Shown: one piece after another, positions 5,841 through 13,764 of the stretch
Position numbering within the stretch: position 1 is the first letter of the stretch
Layout: each line of letters starts with the position of its first letter
Assembly: GCA_023474155.1 (NCBI GenBank)
Contig: JAMCYJ010000016.1
Location: forward strand, 1 to 14,267
Direction: 5' to 3'
DNA from: Candidatus Martarchaeota archaeon
GTDB lineage: Archaea; Micrarchaeota; Micrarchaeia; Micrarchaeales; Micrarchaeaceae
Length of the DNA stretch: 14,267 nt
Program-made: the position numbers and the translations under genes
The notes under the pieces: model-generated
Told to the model about the DNA's origin: nothing
Databases searched by the model: none
Seen by the model: the letters and a program-made list of their open reading frames with translations, nothing else

Positions 5841-5854
5841 GCTTTATATAAAGG
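5841..5854 (+). promoter_or_regulatory. TATA element upstream of the helical-repeat gene
   Basis: GCTTTATATAAAGG is a near-consensus archaeal TATA box, 70 bases before the ATG at 5924. That implies a leader of about 45 bases. A second weaker candidate, CTTATAAAG (5875-5883), would give an almost leaderless transcript. Confidence 0.55.
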
Positions 5855-5923
5855 CATCATCTCCAAAAATCTAACTTATAAAGACAAATTCAATATAAAA
5901 CAAAAATAAAATGATGATAACAT

Positions 5924-7385
5924 ATGACGGCAGTATGTAATAAGCCTTTCAATGAAACAGATATTAAAATTGCGCAACGCGCATACGAATTTTACTTGAA
6001 AGAGTATTTATCAATATTGCGGAAGGATTTTACCAACTGCCATTCTGCAATGCTAGGAAAAAATAAAAAGCCATTGCTTGACGAAAATAAAATACAGGAA
6101 TCTAAAATAAATGTATTCAAAAATAGCATTGCATATAATAATCATTTAAAATTAGCATTAAGCATATCAAAAACAATCAATAATGAGAACAAATTTGTTC
6201 TAAATCATATTACTAAGGATGCAATAATAAACAGGCTAAATGAGAAAAATATAGATTATGCTGCTATTGAAAATTTGATTGAAGTCTTTAAAATCAAAAG
6301 AAGTGAATTAGAGGAAGGTATCGCCAAAACAATCAAAAAAGATATTGATGGATATGATACCTATATGAATGCCATTAATCTGACACTTTATTTTAAACAA
6401 GATTTGAGGGATAGCACAATTAAACAGATATCTAAAAAACTACTTGAAAAAGCTGCAGATATCTGCTTAGAGCCATCCATAAATCAAGATGGGCAAAAGA
6501 AAAATCTTGACTTTTTATATGAAACCTCAGATAAGCTTAGTTTAACACATGATGAAGTAGCAGAATTATTAGATGCTCATGTTAAAGAAAAATTAAAAAA
6601 ATATATTTTATTTGAATTAAATGCACAGATATATGAGCCGGAACGATATAAAGAGGAAGTGCTGCATGAAAATGTGAAAACAGTTGCATCAATACTTAGT
6701 TTAGATTCCAATGAATTCAAAAATATTGTAATAAATACACTTACAGAAGATATAGAGTATATAACAAATTCATCGCTAAAATTTAATTCTTATTTAACTA
6801 ATGTTATAAAAATTGCCAATCAATATGGTATTGAAAATGATGGGGGCATTAAAGGATAAATTGAAGACCGTTATAATAAATTCGATTATAAATACAGACC
6901 GACATAAAGAATGGAATGGCTCGCATTCCGAATTCGCCTCAAATTTAACTACTGTGGTCGATATCGTAAATATTGCGCGGCAACATGGCATTGTGGGGAA
7001 TAATGACTTAAAAGATAAAGTATTAGATGTTATAAAAAGCGAGGAATGCTATAGACTTAGATTCTTGAGACACTGGAGATTTGGGTATTATGAATATGAT
7101 TCAGATTACTATAAAGACAACAGCAAAGCATTTGAAAAAATAAAAACCGCTTTTGCTTTAACCGATCAGGAAATTAAAAATGCAATGGCAAAAGCAAAAA
7201 AAGAACTAAAAGATTCTGATGATTATTTTGAGGATCTTGAAAAAAACGAAAAAGCAATGCAAGAGTTAGAGAGAATAAATGCAAGATTTAGGTCACGTGC
7301 GAATAGGAGAAGAGAGTCATTTATAGAGGGTTCCTACCAACCGATGGGGCTCTGCCAGTTCCTTAGGACCTTCCTTCCTCTATAA
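5924..7385 (+). pseudogene. Alpha-helical repeat protein split by a +1 frameshift at GGGGG, unknown function
   Basis: Two overlapping frames form one protein. The first (5924-6859) encodes 311 residues and ends ...IANQYGIENDGGIKG. The second frame carries on as ...ALKDKLKTVIINSI, which aligns with its own later repeat IARQHGIVGNNDLKDKVLDVIKS. Dropping one G from the run at 6842-6846 joins them into about 486 residues. The whole protein is Lys/Glu-rich and predicted helical, with a recurring unit of the form hydrophobic-x-L/I-x3-E/D-h-x3-h: FKIKRSELEEGIAKTI (122-137), LSLTHDEVAELLDAHV (205-220), LSLDSNEFKNIVINTL (258-273), then the two quoted above and FALTDQEIKNAMAKAK near the end. This suggests an alpha-solenoid binding scaffold. 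No catalytic motif, signal or membrane segment is seen. The run could be a sequencing error, a phase-variable tract or a real lesion. The last 20 or so residues are encoded by a stem-loop. Confidence 0.6.
7321..7385. terminator. Stem-loop between convergent genes, overlapping the helical-repeat stop codon
   Basis: TTATAGAGG (7321-7329) pairs perfectly with CCTCTATAA (7377-7385). Inside it TCCTA (7332-7336) pairs with TAGGA (7364-7368), and TGG/CCA or GGC/GCC pairs near the tip. The stem encodes the C-terminus and stop of the plus-strand gene and ends 19 bases before the stop of the convergent Nudix gene. It could serve as a bidirectional terminator or 3' stabiliser. It is distinctly more GC-rich than its surroundings, so a small inserted element is an alternative. 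Confidence 0.5.
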
Positions 7386-7403
7386 TAATTCTCTTTCGAT
7401 AGA

Positions 7404-7862
7404 TTATATCTCTGGCCTAAGCCTAATAAGTGCTTTTGATAAAATCCCCAATATTTTCTTTTCATTGCAAAATATATTTGTATAATCATTATAATTCTTA
7501 ATGTCGTCCAGGGGCGCCCATCTGAATCTGCTATTTTCAATGTTTAATGTCACCTCCCGGGTATTTGAATAAAAGATAAAAATAGTATTTTGCCACTGCT
7601 TTCCATTATGTACATCTAATAATCTTGCTCTGAACGGCTTCACCGCAAGAACTAAATTATCTTTTGTTATTTTAGTCTCTTCCTCTATTTCCCTATATGC
7701 TGCTAATAGGTAAGACTCATTTTTATTTAATTTCCCAGTAATAAATGACCATATGCCGCGATTTATGATAAAAGGAATCGCCAATCTTTTAAGAATCAGA
7801 AATTTTCCTCTATTAATTAGTATGCATAGGATTCCATCTCTGTTTTTTGCAACTTTGCGCAT
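7404..7862 (-). CDS. Nudix hydrolase
   Basis: This 152-residue protein is of usual single-domain Nudix length. The Nudix box G-x5-E-x7-R-E-U-x-E-E is present as GKLNKNE (43-49) followed after seven residues by REIEEET (57-63). The metal-binding glutamates E58, E61 and E62 are intact. The later Gly of the consensus is Lys here, a tolerated variation. The family hydrolyses nucleoside diphosphates linked to other groups, and the substrate cannot be deduced. IWSFITGKL before the box and RFRWAPLDDI after it match the fold. A longer frame begins with TTG at 7925 and adds a Phe/Ile-rich stretch, but the ATG at 7862 fits the first Nudix strand and follows an A/T-rich promoter-like region. It converges on the helical-repeat gene and shares its AT-rich composition. 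Confidence 0.85.
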   Translation of the reverse strand: MRKVAKNRDGILCILINRGKFLILKRLAIPFIINRGIWSFITGKLNKNESYLLAAYREIEEETKITKDNLVLAVKPFRARLLDVHNGKQWQNTIFIFYSNTREVTLNIENSRFRWAPLDDIKNYNDYTNIFCNEKKILGILSKALIRLRPEI

Positions 7863-8010
7863 ATTATATTTATTGCGGAAAAAATTAAAAGATAGATTAA
7901 TAATGAAGAAAAACAAAAAAATCAAAAATAATATAAAATAAAATAATTAAAATAATAAAAGAATAAAGGTATATTGCACCAATCTGATTAAATAATTATC
8001 CCTCTAAATT

Positions 8011-8589
8011 ATGTGTATGAGATATGCAGATATGTTGACCTTGTTCAGAACGGGTCTTGTTTTTTTGGTCGTTTATCTTGTCTTGATTCACTTCACTGCA
8101 GCCATTACTTTGTTTATAATACTCCTAATGTTCGGGCTTGACGGTCTAGATGGCACTGTTGCAAGATATGAAATGCATAAGCTTCATAAAAAACATTCAA
8201 AATATGGAGCAAGGCTAGATGTTGCAGGAGACAGGGTAACAGAATACGTATTTTGGATACTATTTGTCTTCGTACATCTAATTCCAATGTTTATTCTTTT
8301 ACTGATTGTTATAAGGCACTCTTTTGCAGATGCGTTTATGGCTGCTAAAGGAACATCATCTAAAATGAAATCCAAGTTTGCAAAAATAGTATATTCATCA
8401 AATATAGGCCGCGGCGGAGTAAACGTGGTAAAAATAATAACTTTTTCATACCTTTCCTGGCTGTATATAACTCAAAATTTTTTAAATGCAAATTATATGC
8501 TGGTAGGATGGATACTGGCAGGGATGCTGTTTATATACATTATGGTTAGAGGCATTGCCGAAATATATGAAAGTAGCATCAATGATTAG
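8011..8589 (+). CDS. CDP-alcohol phosphatidyltransferase family membrane enzyme
   Basis: This 192-residue membrane protein carries the complete family signature D-x2-D-G-x2-A-R-x(n)-G-x3-D-x3-D: D44, D47, G48, A51, R52, then G66, D70 and D74 (DGLDGTVAR ... GARLDVAGD). These aspartates bind the metal and CDP. The enzymes transfer a phosphatidyl-type group from a CDP-lipid to an alcohol, and archaeal examples make archaetidyl-inositol phosphate, -serine or -glycerol headgroups. Hydrophobic helices lie at about 12-43, 76-106 and 135-183. Specificity is not determinable from the motif. The ATG at 8011 or the one at 8017 could be the start. There is no Shine-Dalgarno, and a TATA-like TTAAATAATTAT lies about 15-25 bases upstream, so the transcript may be leaderless. 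It would act in the same membrane-lipid pathway as the reductase at 232-1668, though it is not linked to it. Confidence 0.87.
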   Translation: MCMRYADMLTLFRTGLVFLVVYLVLIHFTAAITLFIILLMFGLDGLDGTVARYEMHKLHKKHSKYGARLDVAGDRVTEYVFWILFVFVHLIPMFILLLIVIRHSFADAFMAAKGTSSKMKSKFAKIVYSSNIGRGGVNVVKIITFSYLSWLYITQNFLNANYMLVGWILAGMLFIYIMVRGIAEIYESSIND

Positions 8590-8645
8590 CAGCTAATCAG
8601 ACAAGACTGGTAAATTTTATTCATTTACAAATGCCTATAAAAACA

Positions 8646-8698
8646 GCTATAAAATATATAAAAATATAAGGATATCGTAAATGTATTTTTGGTGGATG
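8646..8698 (+). promoter_or_regulatory. Promoter and ribosome-binding site of the seven-helix protein
   Basis: An A/T tract, CTATAAAATATATAAAAATA (8646-8665), supplies one or more TATA-like elements. GGTGGATG (8691-8698) gives a good Shine-Dalgarno match just before the ATG at 8700, which fixes that start. Confidence 0.5.
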
Positions 8699-8699
8699 A

Positions 8700-9362
8700 A
8701 TGCAGTTAACTCAACAATTTATTGCAGTTATATCAACTCTGATATCATTGATTTTAAGCTCTGCAATTGCATTGTCTTTTATGAAAAAATTTAGGCATGG
8801 CCATAGCCATAAGAAAGACGCGCATGGCGCGCAGATAAGTATCCCAAATCTTTTCTGGGGGCTTGGCATGTTTGCGTTTGCAGTTGCAGTCCTCTTCGAA
8901 TTAGTGTTTGCACTTGGCGTATACTCAACGATTCTAGCAAAAGCATATTTCTTCATAACCCTGTTTTTGGTTGAACTTCTTGCAATAGGATCTGTACAGG
9001 CGTTTAAGAGCAGGATTGTGAGAAACGGGTATTATGTATATGCCGCCATGGTTGCAGTAGCCGCTGCCGCAATTATAGCCATAAGCAAAATGCCTGATCC
9101 GGTTATTAATTATGTTGTAAGCGGGATGCCGCCGCAGTCAGTCCTATTAGTATCGTCTCTTGCCACATTTGCCGGTGTGGTAATCATACTTGCAGGAGCA
9201 ATCGCAAGCTATATGAAAACAAAAAAAGCAAAAATCTTGAGCATAATAATCGGCGTAATTCTGTTCAGCATCGCAGGCACGCTGTATATCGCATCGTTTC
9301 CTGAAATACTTTATTACGGCGAGCTGGTTGCTGTGATATTTCTGTGGGCAGGAATGGTATAA
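8700..9362 (+). CDS. Seven-helix membrane protein with a His-rich loop, unknown function
   Basis: This 220-residue protein shows seven hydrophobic segments at about 8-28, 49-75, 79-100, 113-131, 145-168, 176-196 and 202-220. Between helices 1 and 2 lies a polar loop, KKFRHGHSHKKDAHGAQ, with four histidines in a short stretch, a possible metal-binding site. Basic residues flank helix 1 (MKKF), helix 3/4 (KSRIVRN) and helix 5/6 (KTKKAK), which by the positive-inside rule places those loops in the cytoplasm. The protein ends abruptly within the last helix. There is no retinal-type Lys in helix 7 and no transporter signature that I can identify. It has its own promoter and ribosome-binding site. 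It converges with dnaJ, with a small hairpin between the genes. Family unknown; the membrane prediction is strong. Confidence 0.75.
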   Translation: MQLTQQFIAVISTLISLILSSAIALSFMKKFRHGHSHKKDAHGAQISIPNLFWGLGMFAFAVAVLFELVFALGVYSTILAKAYFFITLFLVELLAIGSVQAFKSRIVRNGYYVYAAMVAVAAAAIIAISKMPDPVINYVVSGMPPQSVLLVSSLATFAGVVIILAGAIASYMKTKKAKILSIIIGVILFSIAGTLYIASFPEILYYGELVAVIFLWAGMV

Positions 9363-9376
9363 GTACGGCAAATCAA

Positions 9377-9393
9377 AGGGCTGCAGCTGCCCT
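9377..9393. terminator. Hairpin between convergent membrane-protein and dnaJ genes
   Basis: AGGGC (9377-9381) and GCCCT (9389-9393) form a 5-bp stem with a 7-base loop in the 49-base gap between the two stop codons. It is short and lacks a U-tract, so a bidirectional terminator role is only suggested. Confidence 0.3.
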
Positions 9394-9411
9394 GCCTATT
9401 TCATGAAAGCG

Positions 9412-10569
9412 TCAGAATATGCCAAATCTTCTTTTCTTATCCTCTTTGTCGTCGCCGTTTTCATTGCCTCGCGCAGTGCCATGGATTTGCTGGAATCTCT
9501 CAATCAATGCTGATTCCTCGCCGGTCAGAGCCCTCGGTATCTTGATTCCGATGCTGATTATCTGGTCCCCATAGCTGCCGGAGCCGAATTTCGGCATTCC
9601 CTTGCCCTTCAGTACTATCCTTTCATTGTCCTGTGTGCCTTTTTTTATTATGACTTCCTCATCTCCGTAAAGTGTTTTTGCTGTCATCCTTCCTCCAAGA
9701 ATCGCGATGTAGAATGGAATATCCAAATTATAATATATATCACTGCCTTTCCTAGAAAATTCCCTGTCTTTAGGGATGTGCACATCGATGTAAATATCTC
9801 CCACCCTATGCTGGGAATAATCTCCTTCGCCGGCAAGCCTGAGCCTCATTCCGTCCTCGACCCCTTTGGGTATTTTTACGTCGATCGTGTCCTGCTTTTT
9901 GATTCTGCCGCTTCCACTGCATTTTCTGCATAATTGCTCATAGATTTTACCTCCTCCTCTGCATTTAGGGCATGAGGTTATTGTCTGCATTATGCCGAAT
10001 GGCGTTCTCTGGACGTTCTTTATCTGCCCATGGCCCTTGCATACATCGCAGGTTATCACTTTGCTACCTGGCTCTACCCCGCTTCCGCGGCACGCATCGC
10101 ACTTTGCAAAATGAGTTACTGATATCTTTTTAGTAGTATCCTGCGTTGCCTGCTTCAGGTCTATCGTAATCTGCAGGAGTTTATCAGCGCCTTCGGCCTG
10201 CCTTCTGCTGTGCCCGCTTGAAAATCCGAACAGATCGTCGAAAATATCATTTGGGGTTTCATTGAAGTCGATGTCAAAGTCAAATCCCATCGACCTGAAA
10301 ATGTCCTTGAAATCAAATCCCCTGAAAATGTCCTGTTCGCTGTACTTTTGATTGAACTGCTCCGGTCCGAACATGTCGTATTGTTTCCTTTTCTGCTCAT
10401 CGCTGAGCACTGCGTATGCTGCGTTTATCTCCTTGAACTTCTCTTCCGCATCCTTGTCCTTATTCTTGTCAGGATGGTATTTCATTGCGAGCTGCCTATA
10501 TGCTTTTTTGATATCGTCTCCTGATGCGCCTTTTGGGACTCCCAGAACATCGTAATAGTCTTTTGGCAT
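9412..10569 (-). CDS. dnaJ: Chaperone DnaJ (Hsp40, type I)
   Basis: This 385-residue protein has full type I architecture. The J domain is at about 4-67 with HPD at 32-34, the DnaK-stimulating motif. A Phe/Asp-rich linker at 70-120 replaces the usual Gly/Phe region (GFDFKDIFRSMGFDFDI). The zinc-finger domain has four CxxCxGxG-type repeats at C157/C160, C174/C177, C200/C203 and C214/C217, with CRGGG as the third. C-terminal substrate-binding domains span about 225-360. It delivers unfolded proteins to DnaK and triggers ATP hydrolysis in the cytoplasm. It follows dnaK by 70 bases on the same strand, with stem-loops in the gap, so it is probably cotranscribed. No strong ribosome-binding site is seen. 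The charged tail (GDDKEDKKRRFGIF) is ordinary. Archaea hold this gene by ancient transfer from bacteria. Confidence 0.97.
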   Translation of the reverse strand: MPKDYYDVLGVPKGASGDDIKKAYRQLAMKYHPDKNKDKDAEEKFKEINAAYAVLSDEQKRKQYDMFGPEQFNQKYSEQDIFRGFDFKDIFRSMGFDFDIDFNETPNDIFDDLFGFSSGHSRRQAEGADKLLQITIDLKQATQDTTKKISVTHFAKCDACRGSGVEPGSKVITCDVCKGHGQIKNVQRTPFGIMQTITSCPKCRGGGKIYEQLCRKCSGSGRIKKQDTIDVKIPKGVEDGMRLRLAGEGDYSQHRVGDIYIDVHIPKDREFSRKGSDIYYNLDIPFYIAILGGRMTAKTLYGDEEVIIKKGTQDNERIVLKGKGMPKFGSGSYGDQIISIGIKIPRALTGEESALIERFQQIHGTARGNENGDDKEDKKRRFGIF

Positions 10570-10611
10570 ATTTATCTTTCATTTATTTTTTGTTCTTTTG
10601 TCTTTCTTGAA

Positions 10612-10638
10612 CAGGGTGAGGGAAACCCTGCGGTTTCC
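10612..10638 (-). promoter_or_regulatory. Two mutually exclusive hairpins between dnaK and dnaJ
   Basis: In the transcribed strand GGAAACC-GCAG-GGTTTCC (10638-10621) forms a perfect 7-bp stem with a 4-base loop, two bases after the dnaK stop. CAGGGT (10630-10625) also pairs with ACCCTG (10617-10612), and this second stem shares bases with the first. Only one can form at a time. No U-tract follows directly. Roles could include partial termination, RNA processing or 3'-end protection that sets the DnaK to DnaJ ratio. Confidence 0.55.
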
Positions 10639-10639
10639 A

Positions 10640-12517
10640 TTACTTCTCGACTTTGAAGTCAGCGTCGACGGTGCCCCCTTCCCCTTTGTTGCCATTTTCT
10701 GTTTCATGGCCTCCATTGCCGTCGTCTGCGTCCGTGCTGCCTTCTGCTCCTGCGTCAGGACCCGCTCCTGCAGCCCCATGGCTGTATATGCTTGACCCTA
10801 TCTTCTCAAGCGCCTGCTTTAGCTCCTCTGTCTTCTGCTTTATATCATCGTAGTCTTCGCCTTTTGCAGCTTCCTCAAGCCTCTTTTTTGCCTCGTTTAC
10901 AGAGTCCGCTATATCCTTTGGGATTTTGTCCTTATATTCTTCGACGCTGTGCTCTGCGGTGTATATCATCGATTCTGCGCTATTTTTGATCTCTATGTTC
11001 TCGCGTATTTTCTTGTCCTGCTCGGCATATTCCTCCGCCTCCTTTACTTTCTTGTCTATGTCGTTCTTGTTCATCTTATGCGGAGCGATAATATCCATCG
11101 ACTGCGCCTTTCCTGTCCCCTTGTCAGTTGCAGTTACATGCAGTATCCCGTTCGAGTCTATATCAAATGTCACTTCTATCTGAGGCAGGCCCCTTCTTGC
11201 AGGGGGTATCCCGGTAAGATTGAACTTTCCGAGCTCGATGTTGTCTTTTGCAAGCGGTCTTTCGCCCTGCACAACATGTATGTCTACGCTTGTTTGCGAA
11301 TCTTCAGCTGTTGTGAATATCTGCGATTTCTTTATAGGGATTGTCGTATTTCTTTCAATAAGCGGCGTTGCAACGCCTCCAAGAGTTTCGATTCCAAGCG
11401 TGAGAGGCGTTACATCAAGCAGCACGATGTCCTTGATCTCGCCTGTAAGTACGCCCGCCTGCACCGCTGCTCCGAGCGCGACAACTTCCATAGGGTCAAC
11501 TCCCCTTTCTATTTTCTTGCCCAAAAGCTGCTCAACATATCTTTGCGTTATCGGCATTCTTGTGGGGCCGCCTATAAGGATTATCTTATCGAGATGCGAA
11601 GGCTCGAGCTTTGCGTCTTTCAGCGCCTGCATTACAGGCTTTGCAGACTTTTCTATGATCGGTATTACAAGGCTTTCAAGCTTTGCCTTGGTGAGGGAGT
11701 ACGTGAAGTTTACAGGTCCTTCTTTAGACTGCGCGAGGAAAGGCAGGTTTATTTCTGAAGTAAGCACTGTGGAGAGCTCTATCTTAGCTTTTTCAGCAGC
11801 CTCTCTTAGCCTTTGCATTGCCTGGTGCTCATTTGATAGGTCTACTTTGTATTTCGTTTTTATCTCGTTTAGTAGGAATTCAATTATCTTGTTATCCATA
11901 TCCGTTCCGCCTAGCTGGGTATCCCCACTTGTTGATTTCACTTCGAACACGCCATTTCCGAATTCCATTATCGTGACGTCAAGCGTTCCCCCGCCGAGGT
12001 CGTAGATCAGTATTTTCATTTCCTTGTCTGATTTGTCAAGACCGTATGCAAGGCAGGCAGCAGTCGGCTCGTTGACAAGCCTTACAACCTCCAGTCCCGC
12101 AATCTCGCCGGCATCTTTTGTCGCCTGCCTTTGGTTGTCGTCGAAATATGCAGGCACTGTTATGACCGCCTTCTTTACAGGTTCGCCTATGAATGCCTCG
12201 GCATCCTCTTTTATCTTCTGCAAAAGAAGGGCCGAAAGTTCCTGCGGCTTGTATGATTTGCCATGCAGTTTGTAAACATAGTCAGTCCCCATTTTTCTTT
12301 TGAATGCGTATGCAGTGCCGTCAGGATTTGCAATCGCCTGCCTTCGTGCTGGTTCCCCTACAAGCTTTTGGCCGTCCTTTGTGAATGCGACAAAACTCGG
12401 GAACGCCTTTCCGTATAGTGACGCGCCCTCTCCGCTTGGTATTATTGTAGGCCTCCCGCCTTCAAGCACTGCTGCTGCAGAGTTTGATGTCCCTAAATCT
12501 ATTCCTATTATTTTCAT
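10640..12517 (-). CDS. dnaK: Chaperone DnaK (Hsp70)
   Basis: This 625-residue protein is of full length. The actin-fold ATPase shows phosphate-1 motif IGIDLGTSNS (residues 4-13), phosphate-2 IYDLGGGTLDVTI (171-183) and the adenosine motif ILIGGPTRMP (313-322). The interdomain linker DIVLLDVTPL (363-372) is intact and couples ATP state to the substrate-binding domain. That domain begins with LGIETLGG and includes the GILHVTATDKGTG segment. A helical lid and an acidic Gly/Asp tail (GGTVDADFKVEK) follow. It refolds proteins in the cytoplasm with DnaJ and GrpE, both encoded beside it. A strong CAGGTGAG ribosome-binding site (12521-12528) precedes the ATG. The 238-base gap to grpE contains A/T-rich promoter candidates, so dnaK-dnaJ may be transcribed separately as well as from the regulator-grpE promoter. 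Confidence 0.98.
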   Translation of the reverse strand: MKIIGIDLGTSNSAAAVLEGGRPTIIPSGEGASLYGKAFPSFVAFTKDGQKLVGEPARRQAIANPDGTAYAFKRKMGTDYVYKLHGKSYKPQELSALLLQKIKEDAEAFIGEPVKKAVITVPAYFDDNQRQATKDAGEIAGLEVVRLVNEPTAACLAYGLDKSDKEMKILIYDLGGGTLDVTIMEFGNGVFEVKSTSGDTQLGGTDMDNKIIEFLLNEIKTKYKVDLSNEHQAMQRLREAAEKAKIELSTVLTSEINLPFLAQSKEGPVNFTYSLTKAKLESLVIPIIEKSAKPVMQALKDAKLEPSHLDKIILIGGPTRMPITQRYVEQLLGKKIERGVDPMEVVALGAAVQAGVLTGEIKDIVLLDVTPLTLGIETLGGVATPLIERNTTIPIKKSQIFTTAEDSQTSVDIHVVQGERPLAKDNIELGKFNLTGIPPARRGLPQIEVTFDIDSNGILHVTATDKGTGKAQSMDIIAPHKMNKNDIDKKVKEAEEYAEQDKKIRENIEIKNSAESMIYTAEHSVEEYKDKIPKDIADSVNEAKKRLEEAAKGEDYDDIKQKTEELKQALEKIGSSIYSHGAAGAGPDAGAEGSTDADDGNGGHETENGNKGEGGTVDADFKVEK

Positions 12518-12755
12518 TTTCTCACCTGTTTATTTTTTTATTTTATTTTTCTGTTTTTGTTTTAATATTGCATTTTGTAACATAAAGTCTTTTATTATCT
12601 GAATGTATTATCCAAAAAAGTTATTCATTTATTGCCTATCTTCTGTTCTTTTCGAATATTCTATTGCCTCTGAAAAGCCATGGCAAATTTTTAACGCGAT
12701 TCAAACTGTCAATATTTTTATCCCTAAATCCATTAATTTATTGTATTATCATAGT

Positions 12756-13316
12756 TTAATTATTTTGCTTATCAGAGCCATCCATGCCTTCTTTCTCGTT
12801 CTTTTTATTTTCTTTTCCGTCGGAAATTATTACTGACGCAGGCCTTAACATTATGCCCTTAAACATGTACCCTTTTTTTACTACCTCCAGAATTGTTCCG
12901 TATGGCTTGGCGCTCGGCGCCGATATTATTATTTCATGCTTGTACGGGTCAAATGTCCCGTTAGAATCTGTTTCTTCAAGCCCTTCCTTTCTAAGCTGCG
13001 CGATGAAGTTGCTGTACAGCAGCTCTATTCCCTTTACTATATTCCTATCCTTCATTTCCGAAAGCGCCAGCAGCGCAAGATCAAATTCATCGATAACAGA
13101 TAAGAGGTTCTTTAGGAGTTCTGCCTTGCCGATTATCTTTGCGTTGTCTATGTCGTTTTTAGCTCTTTTTTTGTAATTGTCGAATTCTGCAATAAGCCTT
13201 AGGATCTGCTCTTTCTGATCCTCCTCTTTAAGTTGCTTTTCATTTGCCGCAGGCGCATTTGCGTTAGCCTCTTCTTTTTTTCCTGTATCTTTTTCTTCGC
13301 CGCTATTTTGATTCAT
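12756..13316 (-). CDS. grpE: Nucleotide exchange factor GrpE
   Basis: This 186-residue protein is of usual size. An acidic disordered N-terminus (1-35) leads into a long helix with EFDNYKKRAKNDI (49-61) and LLKNLLSVIDEFDLAL, the dimerising coiled coil. The C-terminal beta-wing includes EGLEETDSNGTFDPYKHE and the hallmark KKGYMFKGIMLRPASVIIS. GrpE releases ADP from DnaK and so resets the chaperone cycle. Its ATG overlaps the last codon of the upstream regulator gene by four bases, so translation is probably coupled. The charged tail after residue 165 (KENKKNEKEGMDGSDKQNN) is longer than in many homologues. dnaK follows after 238 non-coding bases. Confidence 0.96.
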   Translation of the reverse strand: MNQNSGEEKDTGKKEEANANAPAANEKQLKEEDQKEQILRLIAEFDNYKKRAKNDIDNAKIIGKAELLKNLLSVIDEFDLALLALSEMKDRNIVKGIELLYSNFIAQLRKEGLEETDSNGTFDPYKHEIIISAPSAKPYGTILEVVKKGYMFKGIMLRPASVIISDGKENKKNEKEGMDGSDKQNN

Positions 13317-13747
13317 TGATATCCCCTTCTAATTTTTGAGGACTTTTTAGGTATGCTAAACATCCTGTCGAATTCCATCGCGGTGTCCAGCATTTTCCTG
13401 AACTCCTTGTCGATGTCATACTCTATTTCTTCGATTGCGCGCAGAAGGTTCGTTGCCCTCAGGTAATATTTCCTGCCTTTTTTTACTATAAGCCCGCTGC
13501 TTATGAATCTGTTGAGGTGGTAAATCGCAGTGCTTTTAGGCACTCTCGGGCTGAGTTTCAGGTCAGAGCTGGAAAGCCCGCTTTTTCTGCTATCTGAATC
13601 CATTATAAACTTCTTGAGTATCTGTACGCCTATGTCGTTGCCGTTGTCATTGTCCGACAGTCCAAACACGACGCAAAACCATTTTATTATTTTTTCAGGG
13701 CTTTCATCGCTTGGCCTTTCAATGACGCGTATCACTATCTTTTCCAT
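13313..13747 (-). CDS. Winged-helix transcriptional regulator, first gene of the heat-shock cluster
   Basis: This 144-residue protein has a helix-turn-helix and wing at about 45-98: a helix GVQILKKFIM, then SSSDLKLSPRVPKSTAIYHL (recognition helix), then NRFISSGLIVKKGRKYYLR (wing). This is the ArsR/MarR-type winged-helix arrangement. The C-terminal part (ATNLLRAIEEIEYDIDKEFRKMLDTAMEFD) is a long helix, probably for dimerisation. Heat-shock repressors of this fold are known in archaea (Phr of Pyrococcus). Here the gene heads the operon and overlaps grpE by four bases, so it probably regulates chaperone expression and itself. The role is inferred from position. A TATA element 18-31 bases upstream of the ATG predicts a leaderless or near-leaderless message, and two palindromes lie beyond it. 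There is no metal-binding cysteine, which argues against a metal sensor. Confidence 0.78.
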   Translation of the reverse strand: MEKIVIRVIERPSDESPEKIIKWFCVVFGLSDNDNGNDIGVQILKKFIMDSDSRKSGLSSSDLKLSPRVPKSTAIYHLNRFISSGLIVKKGRKYYLRATNLLRAIEEIEYDIDKEFRKMLDTAMEFDRMFSIPKKSSKIRRGYQ

Positions 13748-13764
13748 AATATTAATAGCAGCGG

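Noticed and set aside
7404..7925. Longer Nudix protein with an N-terminal membrane helix from the TTG at 7925
   Set aside because: The added stretch is Phe/Ile/Asn-rich translation of an A/T tract, the start would be TTG, and the ATG at 7862 directly precedes the Nudix fold.
10949..11758. Long plus-strand open frames opposite dnaK (up to 269 codons)
   Set aside because: They are antisense shadows of a strongly conserved gene, with Cys/Arg/Leu-rich products and no domain.
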